Below, piece by piece: positions 8,992 through 18,013 of a stretch of 64,000 nt of DNA. The stretch is from Whitmania pigra. Its lineage: Eukaryota; Annelida; Clitellata; Hirudinida; Haemopidae. The stretch lies in the NCBI GenBank assembly GCA_021613335.1, contig JAJTWR010000431.1, positions 682,001 to 746,000 on the forward strand. Reading direction: 5' to 3'. Under the pieces are notes generated by a model that was not told the origin of the DNA, made no database searches, and worked only from the letters and a program-made list of their open reading frames with translations. Both the position numbers and the translations under genes were made by a program. Each line of letters opens with the position of its first letter. Positions within the stretch are counted from its first letter, which is position 1.

Positions 8992-9288
8992 TTAGTCGCT
9001 CAAATGCTTGTTGTACGCCTTGGTGAGCTCGAACATGCTGAGGGGCTTTTTGCCCAACACGCCTGCGAGTTTTTCGTCGGGGTTAATTTGCCGACGGTTC
9101 TTCTTGTCCTGCAAATCGTGTTTACGGATGTAGTCCCAAATTTTGCTCGCTACTTCAAAACGCGCGAGAGGCTTGGAACCGACAATTTCAGCGAGAGCAG
9201 CCGACGGGCGCAGCGGCTTTGCAAACCCGGGATTAATGCTGCGCTTCGCGGTGGTCTTTTTGGCAGGTTTTTTCTTCTTCGCAGGCAT
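8992..9288 (-). CDS. SWIB/MDM2-domain protein with basic N-terminus
   Basis: The 98-residue protein starts with a Lys/Ala-rich tail (PAKKKKPAKKTTAKR) and continues into a SWIB domain, seen in LRPSAALAEIVGSKPLARFEV, the WDYIRKHDLQDKKNRRQINPD core and the C-terminal KKPLSMFELTKAYNKHL. SWIB domains are helical protein-binding folds known from eukaryotic chromatin remodelling complexes and from chlamydial and some proteobacterial small proteins. With the histone-H1-like tail it probably binds nucleoid DNA. The start has GGAGGAG upstream. It stands as a single gene with its own terminator at 8834-8878. Between it and that terminator (8879-8991) I see nothing. Confidence 0.85.
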   Translation of the reverse strand: MPAKKKKPAKKTTAKRSINPGFAKPLRPSAALAEIVGSKPLARFEVASKIWDYIRKHDLQDKKNRRQINPDEKLAGVLGKKPLSMFELTKAYNKHLSD

Positions 9289-9443
9289 GAGTACGATCTC
9301 CTCCAGAGAAAAGGACGATTTAGAATACTAGGCTCGTCGTGAGCCCTCGGGCTTGGTAGCACTGAGCACGAGAGAATGACAGGATTTATCGAAATTTATC
9401 GTGGAGTGACCTCGAAATTCTGGACTTTCACAAGAACGACCCC

Positions 9444-11057
9444 ATGGACTCTCGCCAGTCACGTGCACAAGCACTCAGCACATGCGCCCAAGAACAATTC
9501 GACGTAGCCGTAGTCGGTGGCGGCATCACCGGATGCGGAATCGCCCGGGATGCAGCCCTTCGCGGCCTCAAAGTCGCCCTCCTGGAAAAACGCGACTTTG
9601 GGTACGGCACGAGTTCCCGCTCGACGAAACTCGTCCACGGCGGGCTTCGCTATCTCGAACAGGGCGCGCTGCACCTTGTCTGGGAGTCGGTGAATGAGCG
9701 CATCCGACTCATGCGCCTCGCCCGCCACCTGGTGCGGCCGATGCGCTTCCTCTTCCCCCACTACCGCGGCGACGAGCGCTCGCTCCTCGCCCTCGACATG
9801 GGCCTCTGGGTGTACGACGGGCTCGGCCTTTTCCGCAGCGACAAACTCCATCGGCTCGCGTTTCGCGAAAGCACGCTGCGCTTGGAACCTGCGCTCGCGG
9901 CGGAGGGCCTCACCGGTAGCATCAGCTATACCGACTGCACCACTGACGACGCACGGTTGTGCTTGGAGAACGCCCTCGACGCCGAAGCCGCTGGCGCGAC
10001 CCTTCTCAACGCCACGGAGGTCCAGGAGTTCCTGCCCGACGGCGTGAGCGCCACCGACACCGAAACCGGCGAGCGCTTCACCCTCCGGGCGCGCATGGTA
10101 GTCATCGCTGCTGGTCCTTGGGGCGACAACATCCGCGTGCGCCTTGGCGAGCCGCCGCTGCTTCAGACATCCAAAGGGATTCACCTCGTCGTCCGCTCCG
10201 AGCGGCTCCCGGCGCGGATTGCGCTCTTCATGCGCAGCCCCGTGGATAGGCGCCTCGTGTTCTGCATCCCTTGGGGACTTGGGCGAACGATGGTCGGCAC
10301 CACCGACACCTTCGACGAGACTCCGCCGGATCAGCTCCGGGCCACCGGCGCCGACGTCGACTACCTGCTCGCCACTGCCAATGCGAGCTACCCCAACGCC
10401 GGGCTTCGCCGCGAAGACGTGCTCTCGACATGGGCCGGGCTTCGCCCGTTGCTGCGCCCGCAGAAGTCGCTGTCGTCGGCCTCCGATGCGTCGCGGGAAC
10501 ACGTGATCATCGAGCAACCTCGGCTCATCACCGTCGCTGGCGGGAAGCTCACAACCTACCGCATCATGGCCGCCGAGGTGGTCGACCGACTCGTGGGGCA
10601 GCTCGCACGCGGCGGGGTGAGCACCACCGCAAAGCGGCCGCTCCCCGGGGCCGTCGGACTTCCCGACGAAGCGAGCCTCGAAGCCCTGACTCGAACACTT
10701 ACCGCCGCCACCGGCGACCCCGCTTGGGCGCAGTACCTTACCCTGACCTATGGTGCTCGCGCACCGCAACTGCTCAGCGGCTCCCACGAGCGCCTCGATC
10801 CGGAGTTGCCGTACCGGATGTGCCAAGTGGACTTCGCCGTGGAGCACGAGCACGCCCGCAGCATCGAGGACGTCCTTGCCCGACGCCTGCAGTTGCTCCT
10901 GCGCGGCGCCGACCAGGGCCTTTCCGCCGCCGAGAAAGTCGGAGCCCGGATGGCACAGCTCCACTCCTGGAGCGCACAGCGCCTCCAGGATGAACTCGAC
11001 ACCTACAACCGCGTCGTTGCCATGACCCGCGCCTTCCGAGAAGATCTGCGTGCCTAG
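9444..11057 (+). CDS. glpD: Aerobic glycerol-3-phosphate dehydrogenase
   Basis: The 537-aa flavoprotein oxidises sn-glycerol-3-phosphate to dihydroxyacetone phosphate at the inner membrane and passes electrons to quinone. The N-terminal Rossmann motif VVGGGITGCGIARDAALRG (residues 23-41), the E-L-F-like LLEKRDFGYGTSSRSTKLVHGG region and GGLRYLEQG are diagnostic, as are the later RPLLRPQ and AGGKLTTYR motifs of the FAD domain; the helical C-terminal domain is complete. Length is as expected. The next gene, a CheW-like protein, overlaps its last eight bases, so the two are translationally coupled, an uncommon pairing. No glpF or glpK is nearby. Confidence 0.9.
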   Translation: MDSRQSRAQALSTCAQEQFDVAVVGGGITGCGIARDAALRGLKVALLEKRDFGYGTSSRSTKLVHGGLRYLEQGALHLVWESVNERIRLMRLARHLVRPMRFLFPHYRGDERSLLALDMGLWVYDGLGLFRSDKLHRLAFRESTLRLEPALAAEGLTGSISYTDCTTDDARLCLENALDAEAAGATLLNATEVQEFLPDGVSATDTETGERFTLRARMVVIAAGPWGDNIRVRLGEPPLLQTSKGIHLVVRSERLPARIALFMRSPVDRRLVFCIPWGLGRTMVGTTDTFDETPPDQLRATGADVDYLLATANASYPNAGLRREDVLSTWAGLRPLLRPQKSLSSASDASREHVIIEQPRLITVAGGKLTTYRIMAAEVVDRLVGQLARGGVSTTAKRPLPGAVGLPDEASLEALTRTLTAATGDPAWAQYLTLTYGARAPQLLSGSHERLDPELPYRMCQVDFAVEHEHARSIEDVLARRLQLLLRGADQGLSAAEKVGARMAQLHSWSAQRLQDELDTYNRVVAMTRAFREDLRA

Positions 11058-11463
11058 CCACGAAACCTTCTTTGGCTTCCGCATTGGCGAGCGCACCTTC
11101 GCGCTCCCGGTCGCGGCAATTCGCGAGGTACTTCACCTCGTGCCAGTGACCGAAATTCCCGCAAGCCCACGTGGTTGCCTCGGCATCGCCGAGACACACG
11201 GGCAACAAGTGGCTGTTTTTGCGCCCCACCTCTTTCTCGCTCCGAATAGTAGCCCCCCCGCTCCTGAGAAAGCTCGGATCCTGACCCTCGCAGCGGCCGC
11301 TGGGGGAAACGCAATCTTGGTGCACGAAATTTTGGGTGTAATAACCCTCGACCTCTCGGCGACCCAGACGACAGAGATACCCCACGTTGCGGGGCTCATC
11401 ACACATGACGCTACCGAGTACGCTCTACTCGACATCCCATCCTTGTTTGGCCTAAAACCATGA
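11050..11463 (+). CDS. CheW-like domain protein
   Basis: The 137-aa protein shows a single CheW-like domain: FFGFRIGERTFALPVAAIREVL at the N-terminus, a PVTEIPASPRGCLGIAETHGQ loop in the place of the usual PxxPxxxxGvxxxRG motif, and VAGLITHDATEYALLDI near the end. CheW domains adapt chemoreceptors to CheA kinases. Several positions of the loop deviate from classical CheW (GIAETHGQQVAVF for the usual nlRGkilPVid), so partner choice may differ. It starts with GTG at 11050 inside the glpD stop region. No chemotaxis genes are in the window, and its target is unknown. Confidence 0.7.
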   Translation: MPSHETFFGFRIGERTFALPVAAIREVLHLVPVTEIPASPRGCLGIAETHGQQVAVFAPHLFLAPNSSPPAPEKARILTLAAAAGGNAILVHEILGVITLDLSATQTTEIPHVAGLITHDATEYALLDIPSLFGLKP

Positions 11464-11583
11464 CACAAATGTCATGGCTGCCGCCGCGCTCAGCCCCACA
11501 CCCGATTTTATCCGTATAAGCATTTGATTTTGTTGCTCCGATTGTCTGGCAGGTTGGCAAACACTTTGCTTAAGTATCTGCTC

Positions 11584-11657
11584 GGACAATCCCGTTGGGG
11601 GATTATCCAGCGCTCGTCGCACTGGTTGGCCCCGAGGCGACGAGCGCTCATTTTTTT
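11584..11657 (+). terminator. Tandem hairpin plus T-run (terminator of glpD-cheW, or small RNA 3' end)
   Basis: First hairpin: GGACAATCCC (11584-11593) with GGGATT-A-TCC (11599-11608). Second hairpin: AGCGCTCGTCGC (11609-11620) with the perfect complement at 11637-11648, followed by CA and seven T (11651-11657). It lies 120 bases after the CheW stop, longer than usual for a simple terminator, so an independent small RNA in 11500-11657 is possible. The rest of the 11464-11737 gap shows no coding signal. Confidence 0.7.
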
Positions 11658-11737
11658 CCTACATCCCTCGCCATTGTTCCTAATAAGGCCGGGCTTCCCC
11701 AGAAGGCCGTGCTTCCGGAATCCTGCGCCTGCCCTGC

Positions 11738-12172
11738 TTACTTTTCGGCGCTGTTCATCACCGGCCGCAATTCTTCGAAGGGGCCCGTGTCGATAGACTC
11801 TACCCACCAGCGGTTTCTCTCCCAAACGAAGCGCACCTCCTGAACGTCTTGGGTCACGGAGGTGAACGGGAGTCGGTACCAACTGAGGCGAGCGACGACG
11901 GTAGCGATGGAGTTCTCCATGCGCGCATCTTCGAGGTTGGCCTCGGTGATGTAGAGGTCTCTATCGTCATTCTTCGCGATGCGAGCGCGGATGAACGCTG
12001 CCTGCTTCGCCGGCACCACGTACTCTGCTGCGCCCCGAAAATCCTTCCAGCGCAGCGAGGTGTAGAATTTTTCTGCAGTCGGCTTCAACTCGCTAAGCGA
12101 TGGCTTCCGCGGTCGCCAACAGGCAACTCCGCAGAGCGCCACGAGGACAAGGATGGTGAGCGATCGATACAT
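11738..12172 (-). CDS. Predicted lipoprotein of unknown function
   Basis: From the ATG at 12172 the protein has about 144 residues. It opens with a signal peptide (MYRSLTILVLVALCGVAC) ending in a plausible lipobox GVAC, so it is probably lipidated and anchored in a membrane. The mature part looks like an NTF2-like alpha+beta fold: SELKPTAEKFYTSLRWKDFRG, then strands such as TVVARLSWYRLP and VRFVWERNRWWVES. I do not recognise a named family. It is convergent to the glpD-cheW pair and divergent from the TPR gene at 12313. Confidence 0.65.
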   Translation of the reverse strand: MYRSLTILVLVALCGVACWRPRKPSLSELKPTAEKFYTSLRWKDFRGAAEYVVPAKQAAFIRARIAKNDDRDLYITEANLEDARMENSIATVVARLSWYRLPFTSVTQDVQEVRFVWERNRWWVESIDTGPFEELRPVMNSAEK

Positions 12173-12312
12173 GCCGTGCACCGTAACCAAGGCACCGGAG
12201 GCAAATCCAGCGGTGATTTGGCAGGTACGGGAAATTAGCGTCGCCGGAAACTTCTGCTAGGAAAGGTGGTAAACTTACGCTTCAGCCGGATGAAACTCCG
12301 TCAGAAAATCGA

Positions 12313-15300
12313 ATGACCTCTCCCACTCTTGAGAATTTTCGCGAGCAGTTTGCAGCGGATCCTCATTCCCAATTGTTCCGCGAGTACGCTGCCGCCTGCA
12401 TCGCCGAGGGCGATTTCGCAGGAGCGGTGGAGATTTGTCAGCAGAGCCTCCAATACCATCCCTATTCCATCGTCGGGTACCTGCTCTGGGGCAAGGCACT
12501 CGTCGAATCCAACGACCCGGCCGCAGCGATGCAGCCCTTCGATGCGGCGATAGATCTCGACAAGCAGAACCCGACCACCTTCATCTTCATCGCCCAGACG
12601 CTCCTCGCAAAGGGCTTGTACCGCTCGACGTTGCCGATGCTGCGCCGGGCCATCAGCCTCACCGACGACCCGGGGTTAAATCAACTCTACGCCGACACCA
12701 AGGCCGCCCTCGATGGTGGTCCGACGCCGGAGTACGTCGACGTCAGCGCCGAGGCGCTGAACATCCTCGCCGCCCGGGAGATTGAACTCGCACAGCATGC
12801 GGAAGCGGCCCCGGCGGAGAAAGAACTCCTCCTCGACGAAGTGGTAGCCGTCACTCCAGAAGCGCCGGGACTTCTCGAAGCGGTGCCGATGGTAGCACCG
12901 AGCCGCCCCGCGTCGGTGCTCGACTTCGAAGCCATGCCGGCTGCCCCCGAGGAACACAGCAACGAGAGCCCGAGCGCATCTCCGAAGGAAGACCTCCTCG
13001 CCGACATCCCGCTCCTGCCGCAGTTTTCGCAGCCGGCAAACCGCTCGCCGGTAGATCCGCGCGCCTCAGCGAGCAAGGCCAAGGACTACGCGCGGTCGCT
13101 TGCCGCCGAGTTGGAGGCCCGCGAGGAAGAGGGCACGTTCCTCCAGCGGCACGGCCTGAAGCTCGGCATCCTTGCGGTGCTAGTCGTCGGTGCGGCGGCG
13201 CTCGGCGGGAGCTACTGGTACACGCGCGCCGCGAACGACGGTGAGACCTTCGAGAGCGCCACCGCGAAGGCTCTCGCAGAGCTCTCTCTCGACACCCACC
13301 CGGCGTACACCCAGGCCTTGAAGCTCGCCGAAAAAGCGCAGGGCATGGACAAGCGCAAATCGCTCCCAGCGGTGATTGGGGCCTACGCGCGAGCGATGAA
13401 TTACGCCGAGTACAGCAACCTCGCCGCCGACCGCGACGCCGCGCTCGCCGCGATGACCGACCAAGCGCGCACCGAGTACCCGGAGTACGCCCTCGCTATC
13501 GACTACCTCACCAGTTCCGAAGCGAACCGGACCAAAGCCGAAGACGCCATCCTCACCTCGAGTATCAACAAGAGCCTCATCCACGCGCACGCGGGGCGCA
13601 TCCTGCTGAACCGGAACAAGCCCCAGGAAGCGGTCACCAGCATCAAGAAGGCGCTCGACCTAGAACCAAAGCGCGTCTACGCGCTCACGGCGCTCGGCGA
13701 CTACTACCTCACGTTCGAGGACTACGAGCACGCGCAGGAAATATTCGTGAAGGCGCTTGAACTCTCGAAACTCCATCCGCGCGCAGTCATCGGCCAGGCG
13801 GAGGTAGCGCTCTCCGTGGGCAAGGACATGGCCCAGACGCTCACCAACTTGCAGGACATCCCCGAGACGGACCTGCCCATTCCGGAGCGCGGTCGAGCAT
13901 TGCTGCTCCTCGGCGAGCTCCTCGCGGCGAACCACCAGCCGGAGAAAGCCATCGCGGTATTGGAGCGCGGCCTCACGGCAAACGCCGAGAAGATGTCGCT
14001 GCCCTTCAAGCTCGCGCTCGCCAAAGCCTACCGCCGCGGCGGCCGCATGGAGCTGGCGCAAAAAGCTGTCGAGCGCGCGCTCGAGCAATCTCCCGACTCG
14101 CCGCAAGCCCTCGAAGCGTTGGGGCGGGTGCTCATCGCCCGCAACCAGCCGCAAGAAGTCTTGAACCGCATCAAACAGAACAAGGACTCGCGCCCCGTCT
14201 CGCTCGTTCGCGGCATCGCCTACACCCGCTTGCGAGACGTGAAGAAGGCTCGCGAAGAGCTGATGCGCACGCAGGACAACGGGAAGTTCCCCGTCGAGGC
14301 TGTGGTCTTCCTCGCGCTCCTCGATGCGGCCGAGGACAACAAACGCGACAAAGCGATTGAGACGTTGACCAAAATCGCCGAGTCGAACATGCGGCAGAAA
14401 TCCTTGGCGCAGCTCGCGCTCGGCTACATTTACAAAACCCAGCAGCGCATGGACAAAGCGGAAACCGCGTTCGAACAAGCGTCGCAGGACCCGACGGACT
14501 TCGAAGCCAACGCCCAGCTCGGCATCATGCGGCTCGAATTGGGGAATCCGGAAGCTGCCTTGGAGCCGCTGAAGCGCGCCGCCGAGCGCAACGACAGCAT
14601 CCCCGCCGTCCAGCACTACTACATCCGCACGTTGCTCACGCTCGGCCAATTCAAGGATGCGCTCACCCGCGCCGAAGCTTGGGCCGCTGCGGACCCAGGC
14701 TTGGAGTTTGCCCAGCTCGACTTGGCAATTGCGCTCCTCGGAAATGCGAAGCCGGTCGAGGCCCTCGAAGCCATAAAGCGCACCAGCAAAGACTCGGAAA
14801 ACATCGAAGTGTGGCGCACCCGGGCGCGCATTCTCTTCGCGCTCGGCTCCAACGATGCGGCGGCGGCGCTCCAAAAAGCGAACTCTATCAACCCCAATGA
14901 CGCGCAGACCTTCTGCGAGATTGGGCTCTTCTATGTGCGCGTTGGCCAATACGACAACGCCATCGATGCCTACGGCCGCTCGAAGGACTTGGACCCGCAG
15001 CTCGCGTGCGCGATAGCCGGGCAGTACCTCGCTCGCCCGTCGACTGGCGCCGACAGCAGCGGTCGGTCGCCCCGCGAGGTGCTCAACACCCTCATCGCGA
15101 AAACCAAAGACGCTTGGGAGCGCGCGAGCGTCCAATCGACGCTCGCCCGGGTCTACATCGAGGGCAAAGAGGTGAAGCTCGCCCAAGCCCTCGCGCAAGA
15201 CGCCACCCAGACCGCGCCCGCCAACGCCGCCGGTTGGTATGCGCTCGCGCTCGCCCGTGAAAGCCTCAACGAGCTGACCCCGGCGCTGGAAGCCGCCGAG

Positions 15301-15489
15301 CAGGCTGCTTCCCTCGACAAGTCCTGGCTTGACCTCCAGCTTCTCTTGGGCACCCTCCGCGGCCGCCAAGGGAACATCAAGGGCGCCGAGGAGAGCTTCA
15401 AATTCGTCGAGAGCCGCGCGCAGAGCGACGCGCTCATCCGGTCGGCGAAGCGCGAGAGCGCAGCGCTCAAAAGCCGGACTCCGCGGTGA
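12313..15489 (+). CDS. Large TPR protein with one central membrane span
   Basis: The 1058-aa protein has a short N-terminal TPR block (residues 1-135), a Pro/Glu/Ala-rich linker, one transmembrane helix near residues 283-301 (LGILAVLVVGAAALGGSYW) and a very long C-terminal array of TPR motifs (about 20), visible as repeated A-x-x-x-G/A-x-x-x-x-P patterns such as ALDLEPKRVYALTALGDYYL. The C-terminal array probably lies in the periplasm and the N-terminal repeats in the cytoplasm, as a scaffold that spans the membrane. A second protein of the same plan is at 42834-45977. The following gene overlaps it by four bases. Function is unknown. Confidence 0.75.
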   Translation: MTSPTLENFREQFAADPHSQLFREYAAACIAEGDFAGAVEICQQSLQYHPYSIVGYLLWGKALVESNDPAAAMQPFDAAIDLDKQNPTTFIFIAQTLLAKGLYRSTLPMLRRAISLTDDPGLNQLYADTKAALDGGPTPEYVDVSAEALNILAAREIELAQHAEAAPAEKELLLDEVVAVTPEAPGLLEAVPMVAPSRPASVLDFEAMPAAPEEHSNESPSASPKEDLLADIPLLPQFSQPANRSPVDPRASASKAKDYARSLAAELEAREEEGTFLQRHGLKLGILAVLVVGAAALGGSYWYTRAANDGETFESATAKALAELSLDTHPAYTQALKLAEKAQGMDKRKSLPAVIGAYARAMNYAEYSNLAADRDAALAAMTDQARTEYPEYALAIDYLTSSEANRTKAEDAILTSSINKSLIHAHAGRILLNRNKPQEAVTSIKKALDLEPKRVYALTALGDYYLTFEDYEHAQEIFVKALELSKLHPRAVIGQAEVALSVGKDMAQTLTNLQDIPETDLPIPERGRALLLLGELLAANHQPEKAIAVLERGLTANAEKMSLPFKLALAKAYRRGGRMELAQKAVERALEQSPDSPQALEALGRVLIARNQPQEVLNRIKQNKDSRPVSLVRGIAYTRLRDVKKAREELMRTQDNGKFPVEAVVFLALLDAAEDNKRDKAIETLTKIAESNMRQKSLAQLALGYIYKTQQRMDKAETAFEQASQDPTDFEANAQLGIMRLELGNPEAALEPLKRAAERNDSIPAVQHYYIRTLLTLGQFKDALTRAEAWAAADPGLEFAQLDLAIALLGNAKPVEALEAIKRTSKDSENIEVWRTRARILFALGSNDAAAALQKANSINPNDAQTFCEIGLFYVRVGQYDNAIDAYGRSKDLDPQLACAIAGQYLARPSTGADSSGRSPREVLNTLIAKTKDAWERASVQSTLARVYIEGKEVKLAQALAQDATQTAPANAAGWYALALARESLNELTPALEAAEQAASLDKSWLDLQLLLGTLRGRQGNIKGAEESFKFVESRAQSDALIRSAKRESAALKSRTPR

Positions 15490-15833
15490 CCGCCATCCGC
15501 GACGGACTTCGCCTGGGGCTCTCCCTCGGGCACGGTGCCTCTGTCGCCTATCTCCTCATCGGTATCCTCATCGAGACGCTAAACCGCTTCGCCGGGTACC
15601 GCTGGAGCGAGGAGGCGAGCTTCATGCTCGAATTGACTCCCGTGCACGCCCTCGCGCACACCGCGCTTCTGCGCCCGCTCCAGACCGCGTGGATTGAAGG
15701 CCGCATCAGCGGAACGACCGTGCGCTTCACCTACGCGCTTGCGACAATCCTCGTCCTCTATATGGTGTCGCTCGCCGTCGGAGCTCTCTTCGGCGCCTTG
15801 GGTGCACTGCGGCTCGCGGTGCGTTCCAAGTAG
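15486..15833 (+). CDS. Small integral membrane protein, unknown
   Basis: The frame starts with GTG at 15486 overlapping the TGA of the TPR gene (GTGA), so the two are coupled. The 115-aa product has two clear hydrophobic segments (ASVAYLLIGILIET near the N-terminus and YALATILVLYMVSLAVGALFGALGAL at the end) and a central amphipathic part with LTPVHALAHTALLRPLQ. It may work with the TPR scaffold. I recognise no family. Confidence 0.6.
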   Translation: MTAIRDGLRLGLSLGHGASVAYLLIGILIETLNRFAGYRWSEEASFMLELTPVHALAHTALLRPLQTAWIEGRISGTTVRFTYALATILVLYMVSLAVGALFGALGALRLAVRSK

Positions 15834-15867
15834 ACCGCCGCCGTCGATCCGCTAGGGTGCGCCCCGC

Positions 15868-16707
15868 ATGGAAGCACGCAACTTCATTGATGACATCATC
15901 GAAGAGGACCGCGCCAAGGGGCGCTTCTCTGGGGAATTTCGGACCCGCTTTCCGCCGGAGCCGAACGGATATCTGCACATCGGCCACGCGAAGAGCATCG
16001 TCCTCAACGCTTCCCTCGCCCGCCGCTACGGCGGGCGCTTTCACCTGCGCTTCGACGACACCAATCCGGTCACCGAGGAGCAGTCGTTCGTCTCCGCCAT
16101 CATCGACGACGTACGCTGGCTTGGCGCCGACTTCGGCGAGCACCTCTACTACGCCTCCGACTACTTCGCGCGCATGTACGAGCTCGCCGAAAAGCTGGTG
16201 CGCGACGGCCAGGCGTTTGTCTGCGAGCTTTCGGCAGAGCAGATGCGCGAGTACCGCGGCACCCTCACCGCGCCGGGGCGCGACAGCCCCTTTCGCAACC
16301 GCCCGGCAGACGAAAACCTGCAGTTGTTGCGGCAGATGCGCGACGGCGCGTTTCCGCCCGGCAGCCGCACCCTGCGCGCCAAAATCGACAACGCCTCCGG
16401 AAACCTGAACCTGCGCGACCCGGTCATGTACCGCATCGTCGACGCCGCGCACCACCGGCAAGGGCGCACCTGGCACATCTACCCGTCCTACGACTGGGCA
16501 CACGGACTCGAAGACAGCTTCGAGGGAATTACCTATTCGGTGTGTACCCTGGAGTTTGAAAACCATCGCCCGCTGTACGACTGGTTCTTGAAGGCCGCCG
16601 GAGTACACCACCCGCGACAGGTGGAGTTTGCGAAGCTGAACCTCACCTCCACCGTGCTCTCGAAGCGCAACCTGCGACACCTCGTGGAAAAGAAGCACGT
16701 TTCCGGC

Positions 16708-16739
<32 letters not shown>

Positions 16740-17970
16740 GATGCGCCGCCGTGGCTACCCGCCCGAGGCCATCTGGAAGTTCTGCGAAGAGGTGGGCGTC
16801 ACCAAGCTGGAGAGCGTCATCGAGCTTGCGCGCCTTGAGCACACCGTGCGCGACCATCTGAATGTGAACGCGCCGCGGCGGCTCGGCGTGCTGCGGCCGC
16901 TGAAGCTCATCATCACCAACTACCCGGAAGGAAAATCCGAGGAAGTCGAACTCCAGAACCACCCGGAGTCCCCGGCGCTCGGCACCCGCACCCTCACCTT
17001 CGGACGCGAGCTGTTCGTCGAGCGCGACGACTTCGAAGAGTCGCCACCGAAGGACTACTACCGGCTGCGCCCCGGCGGCGAAGTGCGCCTGCGCGGCGCC
17101 TACCTCGTGCGCTGCGTCGGTGTGCGACGCGATGCGAGCGGGGCCATCGAGGCCGTCGAGTGCGAGTACGATCCGGCGACCCGCGGCGGCATGGCCCCCG
17201 ACGGACGCAAAGTGCGCGGCACTATCCATTGGATCGCCGCCGCCACCGCGCAGCGCGCGGAAGTGCGCCTCTTCGAGCGGCTCTTCAACGCCGAGCACCC
17301 CGGCGACGGCCACCAAGGCGACTATCCGTTCCTCGCCGACCTCAACCCGCACTCTCTCGAAATCTGCCGCGAGGCGCTCATTGAGCCGAGCCTCGCCGCC
17401 GCCGCGCCAGGCGAGCGCTGTCAGCTCGAACGGTTAGGATACTTCTCCATCGACCAAGAGAGCACTGCCGAAGCGCCGGTGCTGAATCGCATCATCACCT
17501 TGAAGGACTCATTCCAAAAAGCAGTGCCGCACAAAGGAGCGACGCGAAAACCCATGACGACATCCAACCCCAAAGAGCCGCCCGCAGCCCAAGCGCCTGC
17601 CGCCCCAGCCACCCAAACACCAGGAACACCAGCTGGCCCGCCGGCCGAAATCGGCATCGAAGACTTTGCCAAGGTGGCGCTGCGCGCCGGTCGGCTCCTC
17701 ACCGTCGAGCCGATGCCAGGCTCGGAAAAACTGCTGAAACTCTCCGTCGACTTGGGCGAACCTGTGCCGCGAACCATCCTCTCCGGCATCGCCAAGCACT
17801 TCACCCCTGCTGAATTGGTCGGGCGGCGAGTGACGATTGTGGCAAATTTAAAGCCTCGAAAAATGATGGGGCTCCTCTCCCAAGGCATGCTTCTCACGGC
17901 GCAGACGAGCACCGGAGCGCTGTCCATCGTCGATCCCGGCGAGGTCCCGCCCGGCAGCCCCTTAGGTTAA
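15868..17970 (+). CDS. glnS: Glutaminyl-tRNA synthetase fused to a Trbp111-type tRNA-binding domain
   Basis: Residues 1-562 are a complete class I GlnRS: FPPEPNGYLHIGHAKSIV with HIGH at 37-40, WAHGLEDSFEGITYSVCTLEF, the KMSKS-equivalent VLSKRN near 263, and the two beta-barrel anticodon-binding domains ending at LNRIITLKDSFQKA. E. coli GlnRS ends at 553, so the enzyme is whole. After a Pro/Ala-rich linker, residues about 590-700 form an EMAP/Trbp111 OB-fold (IEDFAKVALRAGRLL, RTILSGIAKHFTPAELVGR, GLLSQGMLLTA), the module normally appended to MetRS. It would raise affinity for tRNA non-specifically. An AAAGGAG lies 14 bases before an in-frame ATG at 17554, exactly at the domain border, so a free tRNA-binding protein might also be made. 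Confidence 0.9.
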
Positions 17971-18013
17971 TCAGTTGACCTCGAAGACCACTCAGCACTA
18001 ACGACCCGCGGAG

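Noticed and set aside
13660..15369. Long antisense frame over the TPR protein
   Set aside because: Produced by GC-rich codons of the TPR repeats; no recognisable domain or ribosome site.
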